In this document: positions 12,261-25,726 of the stretch, piece by piece
Layout of the letters: the number at the start of each line of letters is the position of its first letter
How positions within the stretch are numbered: the first letter of the stretch is position 1
NCBI RefSeq assembly: GCF_019279795.1
Contig: NC_056750.1
Coordinates: 700,559,721 to 700,623,720 of the forward strand
Direction of reading: 5' to 3'
Source: Protopterus annectens
Lineage: Eukaryota > Chordata > Ceratodontiformes > Protopteridae
DNA length: 64,000 nucleotides
The notes under the pieces: model-generated
The model's database searches: none
Seen by the model: only the letters and a program-made list of their open reading frames with translations
What the model was told of the DNA's origin: nothing
Made by a program: the position numbers and the translations under genes

Positions 12261-15200
12261 GCCTCGCATCTCGCTTGCCGCTTTTGTGTACGAATGTGGT
12301 TTCTGTCAGTTCTCAAGCATTTAGTGAGTGATAAAAGTTTATTGCTATACCTTTCTCTGTTTCTAGTATATATTATCCATTTTATACTTCTTTAAATTTA
12401 GTCTAAGCTAGCCTCCCTTATCCCTACTCATTTCTGTGTATCTTATTACCATTGTTGGCAGTTGTTTCCCCTAACTTACTCCGTTACCATTAGGGTAATT
12501 TATTTCTACTGTTGTTGGTAGTTTCTTTTCTGTCTGACTTTCAAAAAAAAAAAAAAAAGTTTTTGCCTTAGTGTTCTTTAGTTTACAGGTATAATGGCTG
12601 ATAAACCTTCGGGTTTCAAAAGTGTAAAGAGTGTGGGCACAAGATCCCTTTGTCTGATGCCCACAGCTCTTGTCTGTTGTATGGATCCTGCCCATTTGAA
12701 AGTCCCTTGTGACATATGCAAGTCCTTTAATCCTAGAGCGTTGGTCAACAGGAAAAATAAACTGATTTTGAAGGGATGTCCTCCTACAACTTTTTCAGAG
12801 TCACTGGCTGGATACCTCAAAGGCAGGCCAAAAGGTGTAGAGAAAAAGACTTTCAGAACTTTCTAGATCCTCCACTCCATCTAATCTGACCAAGGAGTCA
12901 GCCCGTAAGATCTTGAAATGGACGGATCTGATGACCAAATCCTCAGATCCGAAGGTTTCAGATACAAGGTCTGCCTCTTCAGATATGGTTCTTTCAGAGC
13001 CAAAAGAACTCCCTCAGACCTAATATGCATCCTCTCTGGACCCATCTCGGCTACCATTCCCATTTTTGGAGAGGCAACATCACTCTGGGTCCCACCCTGT
13101 AGCTTCTTCTTTCTGTTCTTCCAGGAGTCTTACAGAGGCAGATATGGACAGAATGATGACAAAGTTTCTCTCGGCACAGATACAGATGGGAGTTCTCTCA
13201 GCTTCTACCCATTTGGATCAGTCATTAGTATCACCCCGCCCATCTTGGCTCCTTCTCTGATCCATCCTTTGGCTTCAGAACCCTTAGATCAGAGCCTTCT
13301 GGGACCGTCTTTATAGGACCTGAAGATTGCCATATCTCTGGCTCTGATACCTTGTCTCAATGGACAGGGTCTGAGTATGTTGGAGCCAGATGATTCTTGG
13401 AGCCACATTGCCGTTGTCAGCCCCCAAGGTGCTAGAGTTGACTCCAAAGCTGTTGGAGCCATCTCTGCTCCTTGGGGGTTTGGCATTGGACAGCTTGGCT
13501 CTGACTTCTACCTCAGGTGGACTGTCTTTAGGTCAGAGGGAAGCATGTCTTCCCAGCCGTGTTGACTTTCCTTCTCCCTTGCGCATTCTGCCCTTGAGGT
13601 GGTAGAAAGAGTATTCTCTTCTAGAGTACAGATGATTCCACCCCCCCCCCTTGGATCTGCCATCTGGTTCCCATATGTCTTTGTTCCTAGAGCCTCATCA
13701 CTTTATTTCACAGGGACAGCCAGCCTAAAGTCTCCAGGCTACCTAGCAGAGGATCCTTACATCCTCCGATACTTCTCCAGAGTACCCCACCAAAGGGGTC
13801 CCTAGGTAGAGAAAGTGCAAGAGTAAGCACTTAAGCTGCCCTCAGGAGTCGATCACAGAAGATAGGAGAAGGTTCCCCAAGATCCCCACCTGATGTTGGG
13901 AGACATTTTGAAGATTCTGAAGCAGAGCAATGGTTGGTCTACCGATAACCCTTACCAACAGGAATTTGTATTCCTGGAGACATTTGGGTCGGGCACATCT
14001 ACTTCCTTTGTGACTTCACCCGCCGATGAGCTCATTGATTTGATCTGTCGGTGGGCATGGAAAGAACCCAATTCTGTTGAGCTGAACCCTAAGGGACCAG
14101 ATAGGATTCTGGCACCACCAAATGGAAAAGAGTTCTGAAGCAAGTAGATGCCAGGGTTGTAGCAGTGGTCACAAAGAAAAAACTCACAGAACAGAGTTCA
14201 TCTTTTCATCCCCCTAACAGAGAGCTTAGGGTGGTGGACATATTTGAAAAGCATGTTTATGCTTCAGCAACTTTCATATTTAGATTGCTGAATTATGTGG
14301 CACACTTTGTCAGACTACAGAGAGATTTGATTGACGAACTCTCCAAATCTCTCTCAGGGCCAATAACTGCTGAGGCACAAACTTCCATTGCCTCACAGTT
14401 GACTACCGTCCAGTCCATTGCAAATTTGTCCATGAGGCACAGTTGACATGCAGCTGAAGGTACCTCAAGGGTGGCGAGTTCAGACATTTCCATTTCCATT
14501 AGGAGACGTGCTTGGATGCGCTTGTTAGATTTTGTGGAGCCCTTTAAGTCCTCCTTTGCCAATGCACCTTTTGACTGAAGTTCTTTGTTTGGCCCTAAAG
14601 TTTAAGACACACTGTCCAGGTGTGAGCAAGATGGTAAGACACTGTCTGCAGTGGATGTATGTTTTATGACTTCTCGAATAACCTTCTCTAGGAATCAGAG
14701 GTGATTGGAAAATGTGGCATTGAAAGTCCCAGGGTCATTCCATGATCCATATGGAGATAGTTCCTCCAGGGGCAGAGAGGGAAATTCTAACAGAAGATGT
14801 CACCTGTGTGGCAGAGGAGGCCTACAGAACCACGGGTCCAGAGAATCCTTCTCTGACGCACTCTACCAGCGCTCCTGATAGGAGGCCTGATTGCCCACCT
14901 CTGGAGGCAGTCGAGGGTCATCTATCCCTGCACCAGAGAGCCTGCCTATATATTACAAAAGATACATGGGTGCAGAGGATTATTTCTAGAGTTTGTGTAA
15001 TTCCCTTTTCCCTACTCCCTCCTTCAAAAATAAAAAGAATTCCCTATGTTTCACCAAGTCAGAGGAAAGCAACAGGTATAGAAATAAAAAAGCTGCTGGA
15101 AAAAAGTCATCCAACAGATCCCACAAGACCAGAAAGAATCCTGAACATACTCAAGATTCTTTTTAGGGCCAAAGAAGAGAGGGGACTGGAGACCAATTTT

Positions 15201-17445
15201 GGATCTCAGCAATCAGAACAAATCAGTTGAGTATACAAAGTTCCGGATGGTCACACAACAGTCCATTTTGTCTTTCCTGCACAAGGATGACTGGATGTGC
15301 TCAAGATCTTCAGGATACATACTATAACATAAAAATGAACAGGCAATCCAGAAAATAACTGCTTCCAGATGGGAGCCAGTCATTACCAATTCAGAGTACT
15401 GCCCTTTGGCCTAACCACAGCCCCCAGGGTGTTCAGCAAATACATGGCAGTAGTAGTAACAGCTCACTTGAGACTGCATGGATTCTGAGTGTTTCCTTAT
15501 CTGGATGACTGGCTCATAACCACTCCAACCAGGCATTTACTGATCAAACCAAGAGACTATGTACTCCGATTGTGCTTTCACCTAAGCAGTACCATCAATC
15601 TCAACAAATCATAACTAGAACCAGTTCAGGTGCTAGAATTAATTTGAGCCTAGTTAAATATTGTATCAGTGACAGCCTTCCTTCCTTTGCCAAGAGTACA
15701 GACTATTTGATTTCAAGTCCAAAAGGTAATTCATAACTCCTCACTGTCAGCTTGACTGATTCTACAGGCTTTAGGGTCCATGTATGCAGCCATAATTCTG
15801 GTTACTTTGGCAAGATTCCATATGAGAATTCTTCAATGGACCCTGCTGACTCAGTGGGCCATCCTGTACCAACTTTTGTCCACTCAGATCAAAATAGCTC
15901 AAGCATGCAAAAGATATCTCAGGTGGTGTATTTGCTCAGAACAGATTTTACAGGCTTGCCCTTTTATACTTCCTCAGCCCAAGACCATTGTGAATGTGGA
16001 CGCATCCCAATTCAGGTGGGGGCACTTCTTGGGAAAGACTGTCCAAGGCACCTGGTCAACAGAAGAGTCCAACATACATATCAATGTCTTAGAGATGACA
16101 GCAGTTCTCCTAGCATTGCAGGCTTTTCAAGACAGACTCTCTTTAGGGACTATTGCGATTCAAACAGACAATATATGTGTAGTCTGGTGTATCAATAAAC
16201 AAGGAGGCACCAGATCTTACTCCTTATGTTGAGAAACTCTGAGGGTGTGGCAATGGCCAATCTCATCCAATCAGTTTCTGGTAGCAATGCACATTAAGGG
16301 AAAATCCAACGTGATAGCAGACAAGTTAAGTAGGTCCATTCTATTGCCTCATGAGTGGTCTCTCAAGAAAATTGCAGAGAAGATATTCCATCAGTGGGGC
16401 CAGCCATGCTGTGACTTCTTTGCATCTCCACTCAATAAGTGCAGCAGGTTTTTTGCCCTGATCCCCCCCACCAGGCTAGTAATTGAGAGACACTCTTCCC
16501 CACATTTGATCCCTATTTTCCTCTGTTTACCCTTCAACTCCTCTGATCTCCAAGTGCATTTTGATTGAAGAGCACAGTAATCCCTTATTGGCCTCATCAG
16601 ATTTGGTTCCCCTTCCTTTGACCTCATCTAGTTCATCCTTCTTTGATCCTGGATCCAGTTCCAGACTTTCTGTTCCACCTGACAGGCATGTTTCACCCAG
16701 ACATTTTGGGCCTAAAGTTGACCATATACTTTCTCCAATTCCATTCATAGCTAGACAGCAAAGGCGGTCTTTCCCTGTTTGTCACAGTCTTTTGTCTTCC
16801 CAAAAAGCTTCCACTAAGGAGATTTACAAAAGTAAATGGATTTGTTTTTTGGTCAAAACAGAAAAACACTGATCCCTTTTCAGCACCAGTATCCACAGTT
16901 TTTGAATTTTTGATTATTATTTTTAATGAAGGGGCTAGTTCCTCAGTGGTTAAAGTACAGTTATCTGCGATTTCTAATTTCCGTGTTGGAACTGACAAGT
17001 CTTCCTTAGCTTCATCCCAAGTCTGTAAGGCATTTATAAAAGGATGATTTTTACTAAGAACTCCCTTTAAATATTCTACTGCACCATAGGATTTAGATTT
17101 AGTGCTACAAACTCTGACTCAATCACCATTTGAACTGGCTGCAAGGTGTGACTTAAAGATTTTAATTTGGAAAATTATATTTTTGGTAGCCATAACACAA
17201 TTCAGAGAGTTTCAGAACTCCAAGCCTTATCTTCTAAACCTCCTTATTTAATTTTTCCTATAGATAGGGTGTCCTTACGAACCAATACATTTTTCTTCCT
17301 AAAGTGGCATCAGTATCCAATATTAATCAATTTATCAACCTTTTGTTCTTCTTCCCAAATTTAAGTAAAGGGGAATGCATTTTACATTTGTTGGACATTC
17401 ACGGTTACATTTCGGTCTACATAGAATAGAGAGACAGAAACAATG
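12128..17445 (+). mobile_element. DIRS-type retroelement B (fossil, right end missing)
   Basis: Second copy of the DIRS family of element A, in the same orientation and about 0.8 kb downstream. The left terminus (12128-12260) carries the same CAACATGTGGGTTCAG signature. It is followed by the poly-A run and Gag-like cysteine region (12590-12870), RT (about 15120-15540), RNase H (about 15980-16210, with VDASQFRWGHFLGKTVQG), the linker and the start of the recombinase (16790-17440). Similarity to element A stops inside the recombinase near 17445, so the right terminus is absent. The coding part is broken many times; this is an old fossil. Confidence 0.85.
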
Positions 17446-18344
17446 TATGAAAGTAAGGTCAAAAAAGGTATAATGAAATGTGTGCTGGTAGAGAAAAACA
17501 GTGATAAACCATATAGAGCTGTACAAAGCATATTATCAGAACATAGCATTACAATGCGTAGTGGATTGTAAGAAAATCACTAAGGATGCATCAAAATAAT
17601 CACTGTGTCAGAATAATGTATATACCAAAGCATCAGCAAATGCCATTTTATACATAAATTGCCTACTTGTTAAAGGGCACAGGCTCAACATATGTAAAGC
17701 TTATCCAATTAAAAAAATAAAAACACATAAATGCAATCCACTGCTAAGCTCTTTTCACTATTCTATGCACTTATAACACAAAACTGAAATGTACATACAT
17801 AACACATACCTGCCTTGTTAAAGAAAATGGTGACCCAGCAGATGTGGAGATCTAACTCTCAAGGAGACTTAGGAGTACATTCTAATACAGTGACCCAGAC
17901 TTCGATTGGGTGATGGAGGTATAAAACTTCCCAGTATTCAGCTTGGTCATCAAGTCTAGGCCACTTTGTAATCTGACCTCAAAGGCCCTTTATTACAGAA
18001 ACCAATCAGTTTGTAGCTGGTAGGACACAGAAATCAGGCCTGTGATTTTTTTTTATTGTGAGGAAGCACTGTGGTCTTTGAAGCTGGATCAGTGTTTGGT
18101 CAGGTACTTGCCAAAAGCAGCATGATATACAATAGCAGGCCAAATGAAAGAGGAGTGGAGATGGATGATAATGCTGCAAGACCTGGAAGATATACTATAG
18201 GTAATCAACTGGGATGGTTGCACGGCTTTTCAAATGACTACAGAGAAATTGTGGTGAAGGAGAGCTGACTTGTCTATAAAAGTTGTCAGGTCCCTAGTAA
18301 CTGCATAAATTTTGAGAGGATGTCTCCTAGGTAGTACCCCAAGA
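17446..18344. other. Stretch with no recognised feature
   Basis: AT-rich sequence after the broken end of DIRS element B and before the L2-group LINE. A frame of 65 codons at 18071-18268 has no recognisable motif. I see no repeat, RNA gene or regulatory signal I can defend. Confidence 0.3.
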
Positions 18345-20575
18345 CCCCCTCAACTAGACAGAAATTCCTAGAACTACGCAATAGTCAAAAAGCTAATAAA
18401 ACAGGACAAATTCCAATACTACCAGTCTGCCCTAGACTCCTCCGAACATAGCCCCAAACAATTCTGGTCCTCCATAAACTCCATCCTCCACCCAGGTAAA
18501 GTCAGTACCCCTCCTCCTAACATCCCTCACTCCTCAGAAAATATTGCTACCTCATTCAACACACACTTCACACAAACCATACTATCACTAGCTAAACAAC
18601 ACAACCCCCTCCCCTTCAACCCACACCTTCAACTACTAATCTCCCCACTGCCTTCTCTTTTTCTCCTGTACCTACCTCCAACATAAAAAAACTCTTAACT
18701 AAACTTAAACCCACCAAATTAGCAGCAGACAACCTCCCAAGTGAATACCTACAAATCGCAGCTGATGCTCTGGCCTACCCAGTATCCATCTTGATTAACC
18801 GATCTCTGTCAGAAAGTTATGTTCCCACACTGTGGAAAGTATCACATATAATTCCCCTCCACAAAGGTGGACCCTCCACAGAACTAACCAATTACCGCCC
18901 CATAGCTATTCTCTCTCCACTTTCCAAAATACTAGAGAGATGCATACACTCTCAGGTTTCAGACTACCTCCTTACTAACAACCTCCTTTCCAATACTCAG
19001 CATGGTTTCCGACCAAACCATAGCACCACCACTGCCTTACTCTCCTTTACTAACACTATCCTTCAGCATAAAAACAATGGCCATCTCTCCTCTGCTACTT
19101 TCCTAGACCTATCTAAAGCATTTGACATGGTCCCACAAAAAAACTTATCTCTGTCCTCAATAGCCTATCCTTCTCGCAATCAGTCACCAACTGGTTTCAG
19201 AGTTACCTGTCTGACCGCCAACAATCCGTTGTATGGCAGAATGACATATCTCCCAAACTGTCTCCATAGGGGTTCCCCAAGGATCCATCCTTGGACCCCT
19301 ACTCTTCTCTGTTTTCACAAATAATCTAGCCTCTGCCACCACACGTGGCACACTCATACAATACACAGATGACTCGACCATCATCTGCTCAGCCCAGTCC
19401 CTAGCCAAACTGCAAAAAGTCACACAGGAAGCCTTTTCCTCTGTTGAAACTTGGTTATCCGATGCCCAATTAATACTCAACCCAAACAAAACTAAATTAC
19501 TCATCTTCCAAACCACCAAACATACTCAAAACAACTCCCACTTTAACATCACAGCAAAAGACAACACCACTATATACCCAACTGAACACACCAAATTGCT
19601 AGGAGTGGAAATAGACAATAAACTAAAATTTGACATTCACATATCCATAACCATAAAGTCCACAAAAAACTAGGAGCGTTATACAGAAATAAGCATCTTC
19701 TCACCAAAGCAGCAAAGATTTCAGTAGCAAATTCCCACCTTATCTCCACCCTACTTTATGCCTCCCCAATATATACCAACCTAAGGCAATGCGATCTAAA
19801 CAACCTAGAGACCTGCTACAACAAAATTGCCAAATTCGCCACAGGGGTATCCTACCATAATCACCACTGTCTCTCACTTGCTGAACTGGGCTGGCTTGAA
19901 CTCCGTCACCTCCTTCAATGATATCAACTCTCACTCGCCCACAAACTAGTAAACCATCCACTAAATGTCCCATCCCTCCAGAATCTACTCCAACCCTATC
20001 GCACCACCAGACCACTAAGATCCAGCAACAAAATCACTTGTAGATCACTAAAGCCAATAACTCTGCTGGTGAAGCACTATTCTCTTGCACCATAGCCAAA
20101 TTATGGAGCTCCCTCCCACCCACAATTACCTCCGTACCATCATGCACCCACTTCAAAACTTTACTAAAAGCACACCTAAAAACATGCTTGCTATGCCCTT
20201 GCAACTCCCACTCTAATATCACCCACCCCATCCAACCACTACCTTTCTTTCCACTCCACTAACTACCTTGATTATAGCAAGCTCAGATGCTCATAAGCCT
20301 AGTACTTATACAGCAGGAACTTCTTATTTTAACATTTGTTAATGTCTGTTATGTACTTCACAGATAAAGATTCTAGTTGTCTACTGATGTACTATATTCT
20401 TCATCTGTAAATATGTTGTAAGTAATTGCTATGTAAATTAATCGCCATGTAATCCAGTGTAACTACTGTCTGTTTATTTTAACTGTGGAGCTTTTCTCCC
20501 CGGGCCTCCGCTGAAAATGGACCTACGTCCAGTCGGACACTCCCGGTCAACAAATATAAATAAATAAATAGTAGG
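18345..20575 (+). mobile_element. L2-group LINE, 5'-truncated, with complete 3' tail
   Basis: Starts inside the linker between endonuclease and RT, where a decayed peptide aligns with the linker of the sister copy in the 25168-27612 insertion. It then has RT (18640-19400), the C-terminal region with LISTLLYASPIYTNL and LAELGWLELRHLL (19730-19930), and a 3' UTR. The tail near 20490-20550 contains GGAGCTTTTCTCCCCGGGCC, then CCAGTCGGAC and CCCGGTCAACAAAT, and ends in repeated AAAT units. The same tail recurs at 29050 and, inverted, near 25200, 31800 and 49620. 5' truncation with an intact simple-repeat tail is the ordinary outcome of target-primed reverse transcription. One long frame (18791-19324) survives; the rest has several frameshifts. 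Confidence 0.87.
18791..19324 (+). pseudogene. L2-group reverse transcriptase fragment, 177 codons
   Basis: Covers the RT fingers and first palm block: SHIIPLHKGGPSTELTNYR, then LSPLSKILERCIHSQVSDYL, NNLLSNTQHGFRPNHST and FLDLSKAFDMVPQ. After that block the frame shifts, so the VPQGS and YxDD blocks are in other frames (QYTDDSTI is readable at about 19358-19382). The protein would act in the nucleus on its own RNA at a nicked target; this copy cannot make it in one piece. Confidence 0.82.
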
Positions 20576-22134
20576 TCAGGGATACTCCTGTTTTCAAAGG
20601 ACACAGTGCACTTTTTTGCCTTAAGCAGTGAATTCACACAGAATACAAATAGTCCTCATAACATTGCTTTAAGGTATATTTCTGAGCTGACTGAAACAAA
20701 ATTGCTCTAAGGTGTACTTGTGAGCAGACTGAACCGTGACTCCCACCATCAAATGAATGGTCTGGTGGGAGATGAAACTCCCAACAGGCCATTCACTTTA
20801 TAGAGGGAGTGAGGGTGTAACTAGCTCAGAGTAAATGAGCTATTGTATGATAAACACCTACAGTGCCTTTTTTTGTTGTTGTATATTTCCAGTTAACACC
20901 AATGGTGTCCGGATATTATTTGATCTGGCTTTTTTAATTAAATGAATTACCAGTTAATATTATGCAGTATTAGACAGGGCAAGGATTTATTAACAAAATG
21001 ACACAAAGATTAATAGTCTAGGCTGTCCTGCAGTGGAGAAACTAATCACTTGCCTGCCACTTATTATTCATGTTTTCATGTTTATGATCATACTTTCATA
21101 ACTGAGAGACCTACATGCTGTTGCATGGTATGGTGAGAAATGCCATGATGACAGACTGGAAAACTTATTGTCAATGTCACAATGTACTTGGGATATTGTA
21201 AGTTTCTTACTAATTATGAAAAAAAAATTTTCCATATCAACTTAATATTTCAAAAAATAAGCGGCTTACAAACTACTACAATGTATTGGTTGGTGCTGAA
21301 GAAAAGTCTTTGATATTTGCACTTTAAGTTGCACATCTTAAGAGATAGTGTTATTTCTATTGCTAATTATACAGTTAATCATACGCTTTCATATTTCTCT
21401 AAATAAACATTGTAGTCAGAGAACAATTTCTTGCAGTCATGTGAAAGCATATGTCTGGTTAACCAAAGCTTTCCAACAATATATGTCCATGTTGTTCATT
21501 TATCAAGATAGGACAAGTTGTTTTGTGAAAGTTTGGCAAAAATTATAATCCTGGGTTTGTGATAATTAATAATACATTATAGAATTTTTGGAAAAAAAAC
21601 TATGATTGTCTTAAATCATGCTTTGACCTAGGCAAGGGATCCATTCCCATCATGGTATTAAAAACCCAAAAGTCTTGGAGAAATAACACTGCTGTTTGTA
21701 CAGTTTTAATAGCTTTTATAGTTCAGAAAATATTTACATTTATTTATCTTATTATGCTTTTGAAGTTATTTTCAAAGAATGTTGTGGAATGCAAGAATGT
21801 GTTGACTGACAGAGGTGTGACATTCCCTACTAGCCCTCCTCGTGGACAGGTCTGGTTCCTGGTGGTGTGCGACAGCCATAAATGAGTAAACAGAGTGCTG
21901 TAATAGTCTGTAGAGAGGGATTGTTATACAGGACTCTTGCTCAAAATACGGTTGGAAGCCTGTCCTGATCACTATTGGCAAAGCAAGTGATCACCCCCCA
22001 TCTCCCACTGGAAAAGAAGTCCTGCTTGAAAAGTTACAAGACTCAATGCTACACTTTTCCACCTCAGCGGAGTATGAGCAGTAGATAAATATTTCTAGCT
22101 GTATTTATCTTTAGTCTTTGTAAGGCTACCTGCA
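20576..22134. other. Spacer between two L2-group LINEs
   Basis: AT-rich sequence without a recognised gene. It contains a small repeat and inverted-repeat patch at 20662-20794, listed separately, and otherwise nothing I can name. Confidence 0.3.
20662..20794. repeat. Short tandem duplication followed by overlapping inverted repeats
   Basis: Two diverged copies of a unit of about 38 bp lie side by side: ATTGCTTTAAGGTATATTTC at 20662 and ATTGCTCTAAGGTGTACTTG at 20701, both ending in GACTGAA. Directly after, CTCCCACCA (20740) pairs with TGGTGGGAG (20763). The segment GAATGGTCTGGTGGGAG (20755) also pairs with CTCCCAACAGGCCATTC (20778), so two alternative hairpins compete for the same strand. Confidence 0.6.
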
Positions 22135-25100
22135 CACCACTGAACCAGACCTCTGTCTTCCCCCCCATCCCAGACACTCCTATAACCTAACAAGCTTCCC
22201 TCACAGTTCTCACCACTTACTTATCCTCCTCACTGACCTTACTTACCAACTCTCTACTTATTAAACTGCTTTTCCCTTGCTATCCCCTCTATCTTCACTC
22301 CCCAGTCCTCCCAACTCCCAGTCAGCCTCCTCTGTCCTACACACCTAGTCTCAACCTTTAAACCTGCCCTGCTGTACTCTGCTAACCTGCTGTCTCACTG
22401 AACCACCACACTCTCCTTTTTAGAACATTATGACAGCTTACCCAGCTCTTTCTGCTGCACTACACATTGTTTTTCTAATATCTGGCTACCTGCTGTATCC
22501 AGGTCAAACCTGCTCCGTTTGCTCTCGCTACACTCAGGCTTACTTTGCTCCCCTACCCTACCCCCATTTCCTCCCATCCCATATCCGTTTCCTTTATAGC
22601 TAAGCACCACACCCACTCTCACTTCCTGCTCTGTTTCTCCAGTCAGTACACACTCCTCCCACCAAAACCCTCCCCAGCCAACATACTAACACCCCCCACT
22701 TCCTGCTCTTTATCCAATCAAAACACACTCCTCCCACCTAGCCCCACCCCTCCTACACTTACTTCTCCTCATAACCCTAACCTCTCATTTCCTCTCCCTC
22801 CTTCCTCCTCCCCAACCTCTAACACTTACTTTATCACTTCCAGTTGTATTCTATCCACCCCCACATTCTCTCTCAAACTCGCACTCCCCTCTTCACTCCA
22901 TCTCTGTAACCCTATCACCTCTGCTCATACCTAACTACTCTGCACACTATCATGACCACCTCTGCTCTCTCCCCTCCCCATATTATTATCCCTCCTTCTA
23001 CTGCTCACCTCTCATCTTACTTCTTTACACACTCATCTCACCCTCCATTCTATTTCCTCAACTTCCTCTTACTACACTACTCACTCCAATGCACACCACT
23101 CCAACACTACATCACCCCACTCTTTTCCTTATCTGAATTCCACTTACCCAAAATTAAACTATCTCCCATAACCATGTAAAACTGAAATGAATGAACCCAT
23201 ACTCACATCCTGTCTCATTCAATCAACACCTTCCTACTCTCTGATGACATTCACCCCAACCCAGGTCCACAAGCTAAGCATACTGTTCTTTCCACTACCA
23301 CACAAGCTCCCCCAAACACTGGCAAGTATCCTCCTAAGCATCTCTCTTTCTTTTCCATCAACTTCCATAGTATCCTTAACAAAATTACAGAATTTCACTC
23401 ATTGATAACTCATTATTTTCCCCAACATAGTCCCTTTCTCAGAGACCTGGCTTAAACCACACAACTATGACAAAGAATTCCACCCCAGGATACAACATTC
23501 TCCTCTTAGACAAAACCCATAAGAAAGGAGGTGGTGTTGCTATTCTGTAGTCCAACACCCTAACCCCCTCACCCAATCCACCTCTCTCCTCCTTTCCTGC
23601 TGATCTTCTAATAGCCAACTTTAAACCCAATCCCCACAAGACCATAACAGTTGCTGCCATCTACATACCACATGGTGACAACATACCCTGCATTCAAACA
23701 GATTCTACTGGTTTATTATCTGACCACCCCAATGATGAAATTATACTGGGTGATGTGTTAATCAGTTCAGGCTTACTTACAGTACCTCACCTTCCACCAC
23801 CACCAGCATATACCTATGGCTCCAGCCCCAGCTCTTTTCCCACATTCCTTAACAAATCCACCAACTCTAGCCTGTCATTGACTGGATACTTGTTACCATT
23901 CCCAACCTCTACCCTCACACTGAAACACTACTTGATTCCATCAGTGATCCCTGCCCCATACAACTCTCCAAATCTCCCCCCAAATCCCCAAACCCCACAA
24001 ATACAAAGAATCCCGAAAATTATTCACACTTAACCCTGACACATTCAATCACACCCTCTCTCAAATAAACTGGACCTCCATCTTTACATTACTCCTTGAT
24101 GATGCTATCTCATTCTTTAACTCCACTTTTCTCAACATACTCAACTCCCTTGCCCCTCCATGTACTGTCAGAGTCAAATCCCACAACTCCCCCTGGCTAA
24201 CACACACAACACATACTCTCATGTAAAAAAAGAGACTCTGGGTGGAAACTGTGGTCCAAAACTATATCTCCATGCCATTTCCAAACCTACAGGGAACTCT
24301 GACATCTCACCAAAAAAAAAAAATTAATCAAGATAAAAAGAATTTCTATCACCAGCCTCAGTCCTCACAATCCAGTAACCCAAAAAAATTCTGGAGCACT
24401 ATCAACCAAATTCTCCACCCAGGTAATCCATCAACACCAAACTCTTGCCCCAATAACTCAACCCTCAAAACTGCCTCCTCCTTTAACTCCTATTTTATCA
24501 ACACAATAAGTCAACTAATGCAAAATTCTCCCCTACCCCACCTTCCACTGACTTCAACAGCACCTCAGGAAAACTTCCTCCTCTCCCTAAAAACAGTACC
24601 TACTAGCTACATTAAAAACTCCTCCTCAAGCTCAAACCCTGCTCCTCATCAGCAGATAACCTACCATCTCTCTTCCTAAAACACGCACCATCCATAGCAT
24701 ACCCAGTTTCCATCCTAATTAACCATTCTATCACAGAATCAACTGCTCCAACTCTTTGGAAAAAAAATTCTATACAATTCCTATAAACAAAGGTGGCAAT
24801 TCCTTAGAACTCTCAAACTTCTGACCAATTTCTATACTTTCTCCCCTTTCCAAAGTCTTACAATACTGTGTACACACACAATCATGGCCCACCTCCTACA
24901 ACATAACCTGATCACCTCTACCCAACATGGCTTTCTTCCACACCACAGCACCTCAATTGCTCTCATCTCCTTCACCAATACCATCTCCCAAGCCAGAGAC
25001 AATAACAATCTAATTTCTTGTCTATTCTTAGATCTATCCAAAGTCTTTGACACAGTCTCTCATCCAATCCTTCTCTCAAAACGTTCTCAACTTGACCTTT

Positions 25101-25167
25101 CCCCAACAAATATTTCTTGGTTTAGCAGCTACCTCTCAGACCGGCACCAGTCTGTCAAATGGCTCTC
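22135..25167 (+). mobile_element. L2-group LINE, 5' portion (UTR, ORF1-like, endonuclease, RT start)
   Basis: A long C/T-rich leader (22135-23300) is followed by an endonuclease readable in pieces from about 23330: KKGGGVAIL, TVAAIYIPHGD and a degenerate GD block. The linker contains STFLNILNSLAPPCTV and RVKSHNSPWLT. RT begins about 24700 and shows STQHGFLPHHST and LFLDLSKVFDTVSH. Sequence continuity is broken at about 25167 by an inverted LINE and resumes at 27613. This copy is much longer than the one at 18345 and may include most of the 5' UTR. Several frameshifts are present. Confidence 0.82.
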
Positions 25168-25726
25168 TGCTCCCTCTCCTTTTTTATTTTATTTTATTTT
25201 ACATATGATGACCGGGCTAGTCTAACTGGAGCTATGTCCATTTTCAGTAGAGGTCCGGGCTGATAAGCTCCGAGGAAACCAACAAAATCATATATACAAA
25301 TATTAATGCATACAATGAACATTGCAGGTGCAGTACAGAGAATAATCAAAGAGGTCATTCGTTCATAACATAGTGCAAAATATACAGATACAATTAGTAC
25401 AATACAAAATGTAGTTGCAATACATCATAAAGTAAAAGATGGCAGCTGAATTATACAATATATTAGTATAGAAGTAGTCATAAAGAAAAAGTAGGAGCTG
25501 AAATTATACAATATATTAGTAAAAGTAGTCTCCTTAATGATATTCTGAAGATGTAAGTAGTAGTATAGAAGGACAAGGTAAGTTGTTATTAAGAAAAGGA
25601 ACTTGATTACAGAGAAGAGGAGGGTAGGTTGAACCAAGTAAGAAGAGCTAGTTGATCAGTCTGGTTTAGTACAGGGGCACAACCAGTGTGTTCTGAGGAA
25701 AAGTTTCAATTTGGGTTTAAAGAGTG

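Noticed and set aside
22545-24033. Several proline/serine/threonine-rich frames (22545, 22952, 23187, 23755)
   Set aside because: They are products of the C/T-rich leader and decayed endonuclease of the L2-group LINE, not independent genes.
25168-25210. Target-site duplication around the nested L2-group LINE
   Set aside because: No convincing duplication could be found beyond T-rich simple sequence.
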